Made by a program: the position numbers and the translations under genes. From positions 1 through 64,000 of the forward strand of contig DATJQV010000039.1 in NCBI GenBank assembly GCA_035505375.1: 64,000 bases of DNA, written 5' to 3'. This DNA is from a bacterium. GTDB taxonomy: Bacteria > Hydrothermota > Tepidihabitantia > Tepidihabitantales > Tepidihabitantaceae. Positions 1 through 7,614 of this stretch are shown one piece after another; positions within the stretch are counted from its first letter, which is position 1, and the number at the start of each line of letters is the position of its first letter. The notes beneath the pieces were generated by a model, which made no database searches, was not told the origin of the DNA, and saw nothing but the letters and a program-made list of their open reading frames with translations.

Positions 1-2
1 TT

Positions 3-371
3 GACGGCACCACCGATGAAGAGCTGAACCTTCCCGGCCGCTACAATTCCTACGACGGTGTGCAGACCTGGTTGCGGGCCGTGCCACTGATTTCCGGAAC
101 TTCCTTCCGCGACAACCTTGTTATCCCATCCGAGTTCCGAACCGTGCCGGTCAAGTTACTGGTGCTCGGGACCAAGCTGGTGACAACCGGCGTCGGCGAC
201 ATCATGTGTCGGGAGATCGTGCTGATACTCCCAACCCGCGAGGTGAAGTTCTGGTACGAGCTCGCCCAGCCGCACCGGTTCATCGGTTTCAACGACGCGC
301 AGAACAACACCCAGATGCTGCTGCAGAGCTTCCGGGCCGGCCGCGCCGATTCGCTGCCACCGGCGCCCTGA
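3..371 (+). CDS. C-terminal part of an unrecognised protein (truncated by window edge)
   Basis: The frame is open from the first bases of the window to a TGA at 369-371, so the true start lies upstream. About 122 residues are visible. They are mixed hydrophilic and beta-like, with no signal peptide, metal motif or membrane span in this part. The segment does not match any family I recognise. It ends 12 nt before the sdhA start and may be the upstream gene of the same operon. It shows no sign of the membrane-anchor subunit expected next to a succinate dehydrogenase/fumarate reductase. Confidence 0.5.
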   Translation, partial: DGTTDEELNLPGRYNSYDGVQTWLRAVPLISGTSFRDNLVIPSEFRTVPVKLLVLGTKLVTTGVGDIMCREIVLILPTREVKFWYELAQPHRFIGFNDAQNNTQMLLQSFRAGRADSLPPAP

Positions 372-383
372 CTTGATGCGGCG

Positions 384-2186
384 ATGGCAGGAATGTCGCT
401 TCACACTCACGACATCGTTATCATCGGTGGCGGACTCGCCGGCCTGCGAGCAGCGATTGCGGCCCACGATGCAGGCTGCGATGTCGCCATTATCTCGAAA
501 GTCCACCCGCTTCGTTCTCATTCAGTAGCCGCCCAGGGCGGCATCAACGCTGCACTCGGGAACGCTCCCGGCGGCGAGCACGACCGGTGGGAGGACCATG
601 CCTTCGATACTGTGAAGGGCTCCGACTATCTTGCGGATCAAGACGCGGTTGAGGTTCTCTGCCGCGAAGCGCCGGCCGCGGTATTCGAAATGGAACACAT
701 GGGTACGGTGTTCTCCAGGCTTCCTGATGGCCGAATCGCCCAAAGACCGTTTGGCGGTGCCGGCTTTCCGAGAACTTGCTACGCCGCGGACCGCACCGGG
801 CACAACTTGCTTCATACCCTCTACCAGCAGCTCATGACGCGCGGAATCACGCTCTACGAAGAGTTCTACGTTGCCGCCCTCGTCGTAGACGGGAACACCG
901 GCGAAAATGGGGACTGTACCACAGCGAATCCGATGAGCTGTTTCGAGGGACTGTCCCCTTTTTCGCCCCACTGCAGCAGTCACGAGCGCAGGTGCGTCGG
1001 CTGCGTGGCCCTCGACGTCGCTACCGGGGAGTTGCACGGGTTTGCCGCCAAAGCGGTCCTGCTGGCGACCGGCGGATATGGCCGTCTCTTCGCCCGCTCT
1101 ACCAATGCTGTCATCAACACCGGAGACGGCACGGCCTTGGCGTTTTCGGCCGGGGTGGCGCTGGAGGACATGGAGTTCGTACAGTTTCACCCCACAACGC
1201 TCTTTGGCACCAACATCTTGATATCTGAGGGCGCGCGTGGCGAAGGCGGCGTCTTGGTCAACGCCCGGGGCGACCGCTTCATGCGGGACTATGCAGCCAA
1301 GGCGATGGAGCTTGCGCCGCGCGACATCGTGGCACGGGCGATTCAGACCGAGATTGACGCGGGACGCGGTTTCGACGGCGGCTATGTGCTTCTCGACCTG
1401 ACTCATCTTGGTCCCGACAAGGTCAAGGAACGGCTGCCCGGCATCCGTCAGATTTCCATTGACTTCGCCGGGCTCGACCCCATCGAGAAGCCCATACCCG
1501 TCCAGCCGGGGCAACACTACTCGATGGGTGGCGTCGCAACCGACAACGATGGTCGGACTTCGCTTCCCGGCCTCTACGCTGCCGGTGAATGCGCCTGCGT
1601 GTCCGTGCACGGCGCGAATCGCCTTGGTGGGAACTCGCTGCTTGAGACCCTCGTATTCGGCCGCCGGGCAGGCGCGGCGATGGCGCAGTATGCGGCGCGA
1701 GTCGAGCCGCCCGGGTCTGAAGTCGTGCAGGTGAAGCTCCGGTCCGAGAGAGAGCGGGTTGACCGGTTGCGCAGCCGGAGCGGAGGCGTTCGTGCGGCTC
1801 AAGTCAGGCAGGAACTCCAGACGACGATGTTCCGTGACTTCGGGATATTCAGGGAAGAGAAGCAGATGCGCCGCGGTCTTGACCGGCTGGCCGTTCTTCG
1901 CGGGGAATCACGCCGGGTCAGTCTGAGCAGCCGTGAACCCAGATACAACTTCGGCCTCGTCGCCGCGCTTGAACTGGAGGCGATGATGCTGATCGCAGAG
2001 CCAGTGGCGCTGGGAGCGCTCGCAAGAGAAGAGAGCCGCGGCTCCCACGCTCGAACTGACTTCACCAAGCGCGACGATGCCAAGTTCCTCAAACATACCA
2101 TGGCCTGCTTTGTCGACGGCAGGACGGTGCTTGAACACAAGCCTGTAAGCATTACGCAATTCCCGGTGAGGGAGCGGACCTACTGA
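384..2186 (+). CDS. sdhA: Succinate dehydrogenase / fumarate reductase flavoprotein subunit
   Basis: This FAD-binding catalytic subunit interconverts succinate and fumarate. The N-terminal Rossmann motif GGGLAG is at about residues 15-20. The FAD-linking histidine lies in SHSVAAQGG near residue 46. The substrate-site HPTTLFGT is near residue 269, followed by ARGEGG. The C-terminal GLYAAGE and [10 protein letters not shown] motifs are present. At 600 aa it is slightly long because about 25 residues (ENGDCT... around 174-200) interrupt the capping domain where homologues run straight on; this is a palindromic element in the coding frame. The start could be ATG 384 or ATG 393. The stop TGA overlaps the sdhB ATG (TGATG), implying coupling. 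No sdhC/D anchor is visible in the window. Confidence 0.95.
   Translation: MAGMSLHTHDIVIIGGGLAGLRAAIAAHDAGCDVAIISKVHPLRSHSVAAQGGINAALGNAPGGEHDRWEDHAFDTVKGSDYLADQDAVEVLCREAPAAVFEMEHMGTVFSRLPDGRIAQRPFGGAGFPRTCYAADRTGHNLLHTLYQQLMTRGITLYEEFYVAALVVDGNTGENGDCTTANPMSCFEGLSPFSPHCSSHERRCVGCVALDVATGELHGFAAKAVLLATGGYGRLFARSTNAVINTGDGTALAFSAGVALEDMEFVQFHPTTLFGTNILISEGARGEGGVLVNARGDRFMRDYAAKAMELAPRDIVARAIQTEIDAGRGFDGGYVLLDLTHLGPDKVKERLPGIRQISIDFAGLDPIEKPIPVQPGQHYSMGGVATDNDGRTSLPGLYAAGECACVSVHGANRLGGNSLLETLVFGRRAGAAMAQYAARVEPPGSEVVQVKLRSERERVDRLRSRSGGVRAAQVRQELQTTMFRDFGIFREEKQMRRGLDRLAVLRGESRRVSLSSREPRYNFGLVAALELEAMMLIAEPVALGALAREESRGSHARTDFTKRDDAKFLKHTMACFVDGRTVLEHKPVSITQFPVRERTY
903..966 (+). repeat. Palindromic element, GGGGACTGT family, in frame inside sdhA
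   Basis: The left end gaaaatggggactgt and the right end gggactgtcccctttttc are imperfect inverted copies of each other, about 64 nt overall. The host gene reads through in frame as ENGDCT...LSPF, adding roughly 20-28 residues not expected in SdhA. Related copies lie at 3044-3110, 3357-3418 and 34193-34260, with degenerate ones at 47760-47990. Confidence 0.85.
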
Positions 2187-3022
2187 TGAGGTTGAAGGTC
2201 TATCGATCTGGACACGACACGAGCTCACACTTCGACTTGTTCGAACTAGTGGCGGTGCCCGGTGCTACCGTTCTATCGCTGCTGTTCGATGCTCGTGACC
2301 GGTACGACGATTCGTTGGCCTTCCGATACTCGTGCCGCGGGGCGGTCTGCGGCAGTTGCGCGATGCTCATCAACAACGTGCCGCGACTGGCTTGCCGAAC
2401 TCAGGTCGAACCCTTACTGGGAAGGGGTCCCAGTGGTCAAGGGTTCCAGGGTTCCGGCCGGCCCGGACCCTCGGACCCCAGAACCCCAGAACCCGATGAG
2501 GTGCTGGTCGAGCCGCTCCCGCATCTGCCGGTCTTGAAGGACCTTGTCGTTGACATGACGAAGTTCTTTGTTTTCTTGCGGGAGGTGCAGCCCGTGCTTC
2601 GCCCGGCCAGGGAGGCACCCGGACGCGAATACCGGATGGAACCATCAGCGGCGAGAGAACTCGAACGCTACACCAACTGTATCCTCTGCGGCGCATGTTA
2701 CGGGGCTTGCCCGGTTTGTGGTGAGAATCCCGAGTACCTGGGGCCGGCCGCGCTCGCGCAGCTCTACCGTTTCCACATCGACCCGCGCGAAGCCCGTGAC
2801 GGTTCGCGTCTCGCACTAGCCGACAAGCCCGACGGCTGGTGGGCCTGCCGGTTCTACGCGAATTGCCGTGATGTATGTCCTAAGGGAGTGCCGCCAAACC
2901 TGGCCATCGGCCGGGCGCGGCAGGAGCTGAAACCGAGAAACCCTCACCCTTGCCCTCTCCCAGAGGGAGAGGGAAGGGGGCAGGGCCCTAACGTGGGAGG
3001 AGAGGCCGATGTCGAGAACTGA
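2186..3022 (+). CDS. sdhB: Succinate dehydrogenase / fumarate reductase iron-sulfur subunit
   Basis: Electron-transfer subunit partnering sdhA. The [2Fe-2S] ligands are Cys50, 55, 58 and 70 (SCRGAVCGSC...ACR). The two C-terminal clusters use CILCGACYGAC (165-175) and CRFYANCRDVCP (221-231). Two segments are foreign to the family: residues about 79-103 (Gly/Pro-rich, encoded by an imperfect palindrome) and the last 28 residues (encoded by a second palindrome family). The core on either side stays in frame, so the protein is probably functional. The start ATG overlaps the sdhA stop. The stop TGA overlaps ATG 3009, a duplicated copy of the aspA start. Confidence 0.93.
   Translation: MRLKVYRSGHDTSSHFDLFELVAVPGATVLSLLFDARDRYDDSLAFRYSCRGAVCGSCAMLINNVPRLACRTQVEPLLGRGPSGQGFQGSGRPGPSDPRTPEPDEVLVEPLPHLPVLKDLVVDMTKFFVFLREVQPVLRPAREAPGREYRMEPSAARELERYTNCILCGACYGACPVCGENPEYLGPAALAQLYRFHIDPREARDGSRLALADKPDGWWACRFYANCRDVCPKGVPPNLAIGRARQELKPRNPHPCPLPEGEGRGQGPNVGGEADVEN
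2409..2494 (+). repeat. Imperfect palindrome of the gggttcc/gaaccc family in sdhB
   Basis: The arms gggttccagggttccgg (2441-2457) and ccagaaccccagaaccc (2478-2494) are near-complementary. The insert reads in frame as a Gly/Pro/Ser-rich stretch between the [2Fe-2S] domain and DEVLVEPLPHLPV. The same sequence family occurs between genes at 16767-16797. Confidence 0.75.
2941..2988 (+). repeat. Palindrome of the CCCTCACCC...CCCTCTCCC family at the 3' end of sdhB
   Basis: A perfect 9-bp stem (2953-2961 with 2965-2973, loop aga) lies in the last codons of sdhB. The same family, with longer arms, is in the gene remnant at 31757-31801, and a relative is between genes at 44956-44981. Confidence 0.8.
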
Positions 3023-3110
3023 GCGGGATGCCCTTGGTGAATGGAGAAAATGGGGACTGCACCGGATTGCGGCCGAGTCCTCTCGACCGGGGGCTGTCCC
3101 CATTTTCTGA
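3009..3110 (+). CDS. 33-codon leader ORF: duplicated aspA start read into a palindromic element
   Basis: The ATG at 3009 overlaps the sdhB stop (ATGTCGAGAACTGA). The first 11 codons (MSRTERDALGE) equal the first 11 of aspA at 3123; the 32-nt copies differ at four positions. The frame then runs through the GGGGACTG element and stops at 3108-3110. It is either a relic of the original, overlapping aspA start, displaced when the element arrived, or a translated leader coupling sdhB to aspA. Confidence 0.5.
   Translation: MSRTERDALGEWRKWGLHRIAAESSRPGAVPIF
3044..3110 (+). repeat. Palindromic element, GGGGACTGT family, between sdhB and aspA
   Basis: The left end gagaaaatggggactg and right end ggctgtccccattttctga form inverted arms. 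It lies between two near-identical copies of the aspA 5' end (3008-3040 and 3122-3154), so its arrival seems linked to a short direct duplication. Confidence 0.85.
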
Positions 3111-3122
3111 GGCAGAGACGAG

Positions 3123-4538
3123 ATGTCGAGAACTGAAAGAGATGCGCTTGGTGAGCTGGTACTGACGGACGAGGCATACTACGGCGTGCAAACGGCCCGC
3201 GCCGTCGCCAACTTTCCCGTCAGCGGCTTGAAGGCTTCGCCGGACCTTGTCCGCGCGTACGCTTTCGTCAAGAAGGCGGCCGCCCTCGCGAACGTGGAGC
3301 TCGGGGCGCTGGACCCGGACAAGGGCAAGGCCGTTGTCCGTGCTGCTGATGAGATTCTGGAAAACGGGGACTGTACCGCGCGTCCTCGCGCTCCGGGGGA
3401 CTGTCCCCGCTTTCCAGAGGACCAGTTCGTGGTCGACGCGTTCCAGGCCGGTGCCGGCACTTCCTTCAACATGAACGTGAACGAGGTCATTGCCAACCGA
3501 GCGCTCGAACTGATGGGCCGGCACAAGGGCGACTATGCCTTCATCGGGCCGAATGACCATGTGAACATGTCGCAGTCATCCAACGATACCTACCCGACTG
3601 CGTGCCACCTCGCGGTCGTCTTCGCCACGGATTGTCTACTCCCGTTGCTATCATCTCTTGCCACGGTTCTTGAAGGCAAGGCTCGGGAGTTTGCAGAAAT
3701 CTCGAAGGTCGGGAGAACTCACCTGATGGACGCGCTGCCGCTCAAGCTCGGCGACGAGTTCCGAGCCTGGGCGATTGCGCTCAAACGGGCAGGCGAGAGG
3801 ATTGAGCAACGGAGGGCGGATCTTCTTGAAGTCGCCATCGGCGGAACTGCGGTGGGAACCGGCGCGAATGCCCCGGCCGGATTTCGTTCGCTCGTCATAG
3901 CGAAGCTGTCGGAGCTGACCGGTCTCGCGCTTGCCCCGACGCGCAACAGCTTCGAAGCGCTGCAAAGCCGGGCGCAGTTGGCGGCGTTCTCCAGCTCGCT
4001 TCGGGAACTGGCACAGGAGCTTGGCAGGATTGCGAACGACCTGAGGCTGCTCGGTTCGGGACCGGTTGCGGGACTGGGAGAGATATCGCTCCCGGCAGTG
4101 CAGCCCGGCTCCTCAATAATGCCGGGCAAGGTCAATCCATCGCTGCCCGAGTGCCTGAACATGATCTGCTTCCAGGTCATCGGCAACGACCTTGCCGTGT
4201 CGCTCGCGGCACAGGCCGGGCAGTTGGACTTGAACGTCTTCGCGCCGGTGATGGTCCAGAACATCCTGACGTCGCTCAGCCTGCTCACTAACTTCCTGCC
4301 GGTTTTCACAGAGCGATGCGTGGCCGGTATCACGGCTGACGTGGAGCGTTGCCGCGCCTGGCTCGAACTTGACCCGGCGTTGGTCACGCTGCTCGCGCCT
4401 CGAATCGGCTATCTGGCCGCGGCCGAGCTCGCCAGAGAGGCTCGCGAGAAAGGCACGTCGGTCCGTCAGCTCTCCATCGATAAAGGCATCGTCGATGCTG
4501 AAGAGGCCGACCGGCTGTTCGGCTCCGGCCGTAACTGA
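3123..4538 (+). CDS. aspA: Aspartate ammonia-lyase (aspartase/fumarase superfamily)
   Basis: Probably deaminates aspartate to fumarate, feeding the fumarate reductase encoded upstream. Superfamily features are YYGVQTARAVANFP near residue 20, AGTSFNMN, NDHVNMSQSSNDTYP and the catalytic-loop signature GSSIMPGKVNP near residue 330. CFQVIGND after the signature favours aspartase over class II fumarase, but fumarase is possible. Residues about 79-99 (ENGDCTARPRAPGDCPRFPE) are encoded by a palindromic element in frame, where homologues have a short turn. The length of 471 aa is otherwise normal. No strong SD precedes ATG 3123; coupling from the leader ORF is possible. Confidence 0.88.
   Translation: MSRTERDALGELVLTDEAYYGVQTARAVANFPVSGLKASPDLVRAYAFVKKAAALANVELGALDPDKGKAVVRAADEILENGDCTARPRAPGDCPRFPEDQFVVDAFQAGAGTSFNMNVNEVIANRALELMGRHKGDYAFIGPNDHVNMSQSSNDTYPTACHLAVVFATDCLLPLLSSLATVLEGKAREFAEISKVGRTHLMDALPLKLGDEFRAWAIALKRAGERIEQRRADLLEVAIGGTAVGTGANAPAGFRSLVIAKLSELTGLALAPTRNSFEALQSRAQLAAFSSSLRELAQELGRIANDLRLLGSGPVAGLGEISLPAVQPGSSIMPGKVNPSLPECLNMICFQVIGNDLAVSLAAQAGQLDLNVFAPVMVQNILTSLSLLTNFLPVFTERCVAGITADVERCRAWLELDPALVTLLAPRIGYLAAAELAREAREKGTSVRQLSIDKGIVDAEEADRLFGSGRN
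3357..3418 (+). repeat. Palindromic element, GGGGACTGT family, in frame inside aspA
   Basis: The left arm ctggaaaacggggactgt and the inverted right arm gactgtccccgctttccag are about 18 nt each with few mismatches. It is translated in the same frame as the sdhA copy (ENGDCT). Confidence 0.9.
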
Positions 4539-4549
4539 GGAGGTTGAAC

Positions 4550-6481
4550 ATGACTCGGACTCTAATCCTGCTCGCCCTCACGACCGGCGTCGTTGTGGCC
4601 GGTTCATTCCCGCTGGACTCTGCGGCCAATATCAGCCAGTTCAAGTTGACCACGACCGAGCGGGGAATGCTCAGCCGGAACGGCTTCGTAGTCGTGCCCG
4701 ACTCGCAGGAGCAGCTCTTCCAGTTGTACGTCAGCAACTGGTGGGACAGCATCCCGAGCTTTGTCACGTCCGACCTGATGCTTCAGGCCTTCCATTTGTG
4801 CGTGAACTCTACGCTCCGGCGAATCGAGGAGGACAAGCTATACTTCAGGTTGGTTGAGTTCTCCGTGAAGATGTCGGACAAGTTCGGCGAGCAGCGCTCC
4901 ATCCCGGCGCTGGGTGCCTACTTCGGCGTTGCCTGCCACCTTCTGGGCGTTGACATCCCGCAGAGCCCTGAGGTCGAGTCCCTTTGCCAGAACGAGCTCG
5001 CCCTGATTGAAGGACATGCGGGCCGTCACCAGTCTGCGATATTCCCGTTCGAGCTCGACTACTCACAATTCGTGCCGCGTGGTCACTACACGCGCAGCGA
5101 CCGACTGCAGCGGTACTTCAAGGCGATGATGTGGTACGGCCAGGTTCCTTTTCCTCTCGACGACCCCGGTATTCCCTTCGAGACGCGGGCGAAGACGACA
5201 TACTACGCACTCTCCATAGCCACGGCCATGCACGAGAGCGACAGCCTTGTCACGCTTTGGCGCGAGATCGCTGAAATTACGGGCTACTTCAGTGGGGCGA
5301 GCGAGGCATACACTCCGGTCGAGTACATGACTGCGCTAAACAAGGTCTACTCGGACAACGGCGACCGCCGAATGCGTTGGACAAACCCTGGACAGGTTTT
5401 CATGGACAGCTTCTCCGCGGTGGTGAAGCGAATCAGGGAGCCGAAGATTCACGCCATTTTCGTGGGTGTGCCGACCGGCAGTCAGTTCCGGGTGTTCGGC
5501 CAGCGATACGTGCCGGACACTGACATCATGCAACGGCTGGTCGAGTGGCCGGACAGACCTTTCCCGAAGGGGCTGGACGTGTTCGCTGCGCTCGGCTCCG
5601 GGCGGGCCGAACACATCCTGACCGACGTGTACCGCGAGCAAGACCGATGGCCGGACTACCCGGAGAGCCTGGCGCAGGTCAGGGCCGAGTTCGCCAGGAA
5701 GGACACTGAGTTCTGGTACCAGAACGTCTACTATGCGTGGCTTTACGCGCTTCAGGCCCTGAATGAGCCGGTGCCGAGCAGCGCTCCACGGCTTATGCAG
5801 CATGAAGCCTGGCAGGACAAGAGCCTGAACACGTCGTGCGGAAGCTGGGCCGAGCTTCGTCATGATGCGATTCTGTACGCGCAGGGGACTCTGGCTGAAG
5901 CCTCGGTGCCGGCGATGACCACGGGTTACGTCGAGCCGAACCCGGAGCTCTATCGCAGGCTGCTGCGTGCGGTCGCGACCATGGAGAACCTGCTTGCAAA
6001 CCGGGGTCTGGAAACCAGCCGCATCCGGGAGGATCTGCTCTGGTTCAAGCAGACCCTCGGCGAGATGCAGGCCATCTCCCAGAAGGAACTCGTCGGCACA
6101 GACCTGACAGAGGATGAACGGAGCTTCATCTGGAACATCGGTAACGACGTGGAGAGGATTTCCTGCAGGCTCGTGGACGAAGGAATCGTGCGATGGTTTG
6201 CGCAGGCCCAGGGCACGGACCGGTTCATGGCCTGTATTGCAGACATAGCGACGGCACAGAACCGGTGCCTCGAAGTCGGGGTCGCGGCAGGCAATGCGAT
6301 GTACGCGCTTGTGCCGATTGAGGGCAAGTGGATGCTAGCGAGGGGCGCAGTCTTTTCGTACCGGGAGTTTGAGTGGCCGGCAAGCGACCGGCTGACCGAC
6401 GAGAAGTGGCAGCAGATGGTGAGGGACGGCAAAGCGCCGGCCGCACCCGTCTGGACCAAGAGTTTCACTGCCGGCGAGTAG
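4550..6481 (+). CDS. Exported DUF3160-family protein
   Basis: The start ATG 4550 is chosen because a perfect AGGAGG ends 6 nt upstream. The N-terminus is a signal peptide (TRTLILLALTTGVVVAG). The remaining 620 or so residues look like the alpha-helical DUF3160 family: WWDSIPSFVTSDLMLQAFH near the start, then conserved Trp/Tyr-rich helices and a C-terminal LVPIEGKWMLARGAVFSYREF region. The biochemical role of this family is not known to me. It starts 11 nt after aspA and is probably cotranscribed with it, although an exported protein has no obvious link to fumarate metabolism. Confidence 0.8.
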   Translation: MTRTLILLALTTGVVVAGSFPLDSAANISQFKLTTTERGMLSRNGFVVVPDSQEQLFQLYVSNWWDSIPSFVTSDLMLQAFHLCVNSTLRRIEEDKLYFRLVEFSVKMSDKFGEQRSIPALGAYFGVACHLLGVDIPQSPEVESLCQNELALIEGHAGRHQSAIFPFELDYSQFVPRGHYTRSDRLQRYFKAMMWYGQVPFPLDDPGIPFETRAKTTYYALSIATAMHESDSLVTLWREIAEITGYFSGASEAYTPVEYMTALNKVYSDNGDRRMRWTNPGQVFMDSFSAVVKRIREPKIHAIFVGVPTGSQFRVFGQRYVPDTDIMQRLVEWPDRPFPKGLDVFAALGSGRAEHILTDVYREQDRWPDYPESLAQVRAEFARKDTEFWYQNVYYAWLYALQALNEPVPSSAPRLMQHEAWQDKSLNTSCGSWAELRHDAILYAQGTLAEASVPAMTTGYVEPNPELYRRLLRAVATMENLLANRGLETSRIREDLLWFKQTLGEMQAISQKELVGTDLTEDERSFIWNIGNDVERISCRLVDEGIVRWFAQAQGTDRFMACIADIATAQNRCLEVGVAAGNAMYALVPIEGKWMLARGAVFSYREFEWPASDRLTDEKWQQMVRDGKAPAAPVWTKSFTAGE

Positions 6482-6621
6482 GTTGGGCATTTGCCCGCGC
6501 CTTGACCGGCCGGAACGAACCCAGATAGTGCCGCTCCAAGCGCCAATGCGTGTGGACTTCGGGTCGCGATCCCCAGTCCCCGGTCTGCTGTCTACTGCTT
6601 ACCAATGTCTCTTTCGGTGAA

Positions 6622-7281
6622 CTACTCTCTTGTCGGGATGATGGCTTGCTCCGCAAGGTCGGCCGCGACCGGTGTGGCAACGTTCGTAAGGACTTCTTCC
6701 AAGGTCGCCGGGTCGGTCTTGTTGCTCGTGCCGCTCCAGACCATCGCCTCGCGGCCGTTGTCAACCAAGTACACGTCGACCTCGTTCCGCGGGTGCGGTA
6801 AGGTATCGACTTTTCCCGGCTGCTTGTAGTACCACCACGAGCGGTCATAGTGATCCCAATAGGGCGTGAACGAGGAGGGACCGGTCGTCCCACTGCTGGG
6901 TACGTATTCCTTGTCGGTGTTGAGCGTAAGCGGGGCTATCATCAGTATGCCGTCAAAGTCGCTGGTGTTGAGGCATGACCGCATCAGTTCGGTGTCAGGC
7001 CCCGCCACGTTCCGGCAAAGCCGGTACGACTGCGTGGCGGTTACGCCGTACTTCGACAGCTCGGTTGCGAATGCGTCCTCCCACATTCGCTGACGCGTTG
7101 CGTCCTTGCACATTGAGATGACGAGTATCTTCTTCAGTCGGGGTCGCGCGACAGATGGGTTGCGCCAGACATCTACGAGTGCGGCCGGCGCGCAGCCGAC
7201 CATGGTCGCCAGCAACATCCCGGACAATGCCAGGAGAACACTCAGCTTCGGCCTCAAGGCGGCAACGTTCCTTCGGTTCAT
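6622..7281 (-). CDS. Lipoprotein, unknown function
   Basis: 219 aa from ATG 7281. A type II signal peptide ends in TMVGC, so the mature protein should be lipidated at Cys. The rest reads as a soluble alpha/beta domain (KKILVISMCKD, then FDGILMIAPLTL) and resembles small envelope lipoproteins with a DUF4136-like fold. That comparison is weak. A GGAAGGGAG element precedes the start. The ATG overlaps the TGA of the ORF upstream (TGATG), so the two are probably translated as a pair. Confidence 0.7.
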   Translation of the reverse strand: MNRRNVAALRPKLSVLLALSGMLLATMVGCAPAALVDVWRNPSVARPRLKKILVISMCKDATRQRMWEDAFATELSKYGVTATQSYRLCRNVAGPDTELMRSCLNTSDFDGILMIAPLTLNTDKEYVPSSGTTGPSSFTPYWDHYDRSWWYYKQPGKVDTLPHPRNEVDVYLVDNGREAMVWSGTSNKTDPATLEEVLTNVATPVAADLAEQAIIPTRE

Positions 7282-7568
7282 CACTGCTCCCTTCCAGGAA
7301 TAAGTCGGAACTCCAAGTCGTTCATCGGGACAAGGCAAGCGCTCGCTCCGGCCAACGTAAGTCGAACTCGTCTGCTTCCTTCCTCGCGCCGCAAGTTGTG
7401 TACCACGAAGTCCTTCGGTCCCCATGCCTGGAGGCCCAGGCGTTCCTTGACCGGGTTCATCCGCAGCCGGCGAGGCACTTCGGAAACAATGCGAATGTCG
7501 TCCGTCCATAGGAAGGACTGAGGACCGCGGACGGACGTGCCGCATTTCCGTGTTGGCCTGATAACCAT
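7281..7568 (-). CDS. Small hypothetical protein coupled to the lipoprotein downstream
   Basis: This frame ends in TGA overlapping the next start codon (TGATG). The C-terminal 80 residues (SFLWTDDIRIVSEVPRRLR, then WGPKDFVVHNL...ACLVP) look like real protein sequence. The start is uncertain: ATG 7568 or ATG 7460. No known domain is recognised and there is no signal peptide. It could be the remains of a longer gene cut near 7570. Confidence 0.4.
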   Translation of the reverse strand: MVIRPTRKCGTSVRGPQSFLWTDDIRIVSEVPRRLRMNPVKERLGLQAWGPKDFVVHNLRREEGSRRVRLTLAGASACLVPMNDLEFRLIPGREQ

Positions 7569-7570
7569 TC

Positions 7571-7593
7571 GGGGCAGGCGACGCGCCCGCCCC
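7571..7593 (-). terminator. Hairpin after the minus-strand barrel gene
   Basis: ggggcaggcg / cgcccgcccc form a 10-bp stem with one wobble pair and loop acg, 22 nt after the stop at 7615. There is no clear T-run. Confidence 0.4.
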
Positions 7594-7614
7594 GGTTTGA
7601 TGCCTTCGAAATGG

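Noticed and set aside
522-1802. A 426-codon open frame antisense to sdhA
   Set aside because: Same reason: mirror of a strongly conserved coding strand, with no recognisable protein features.
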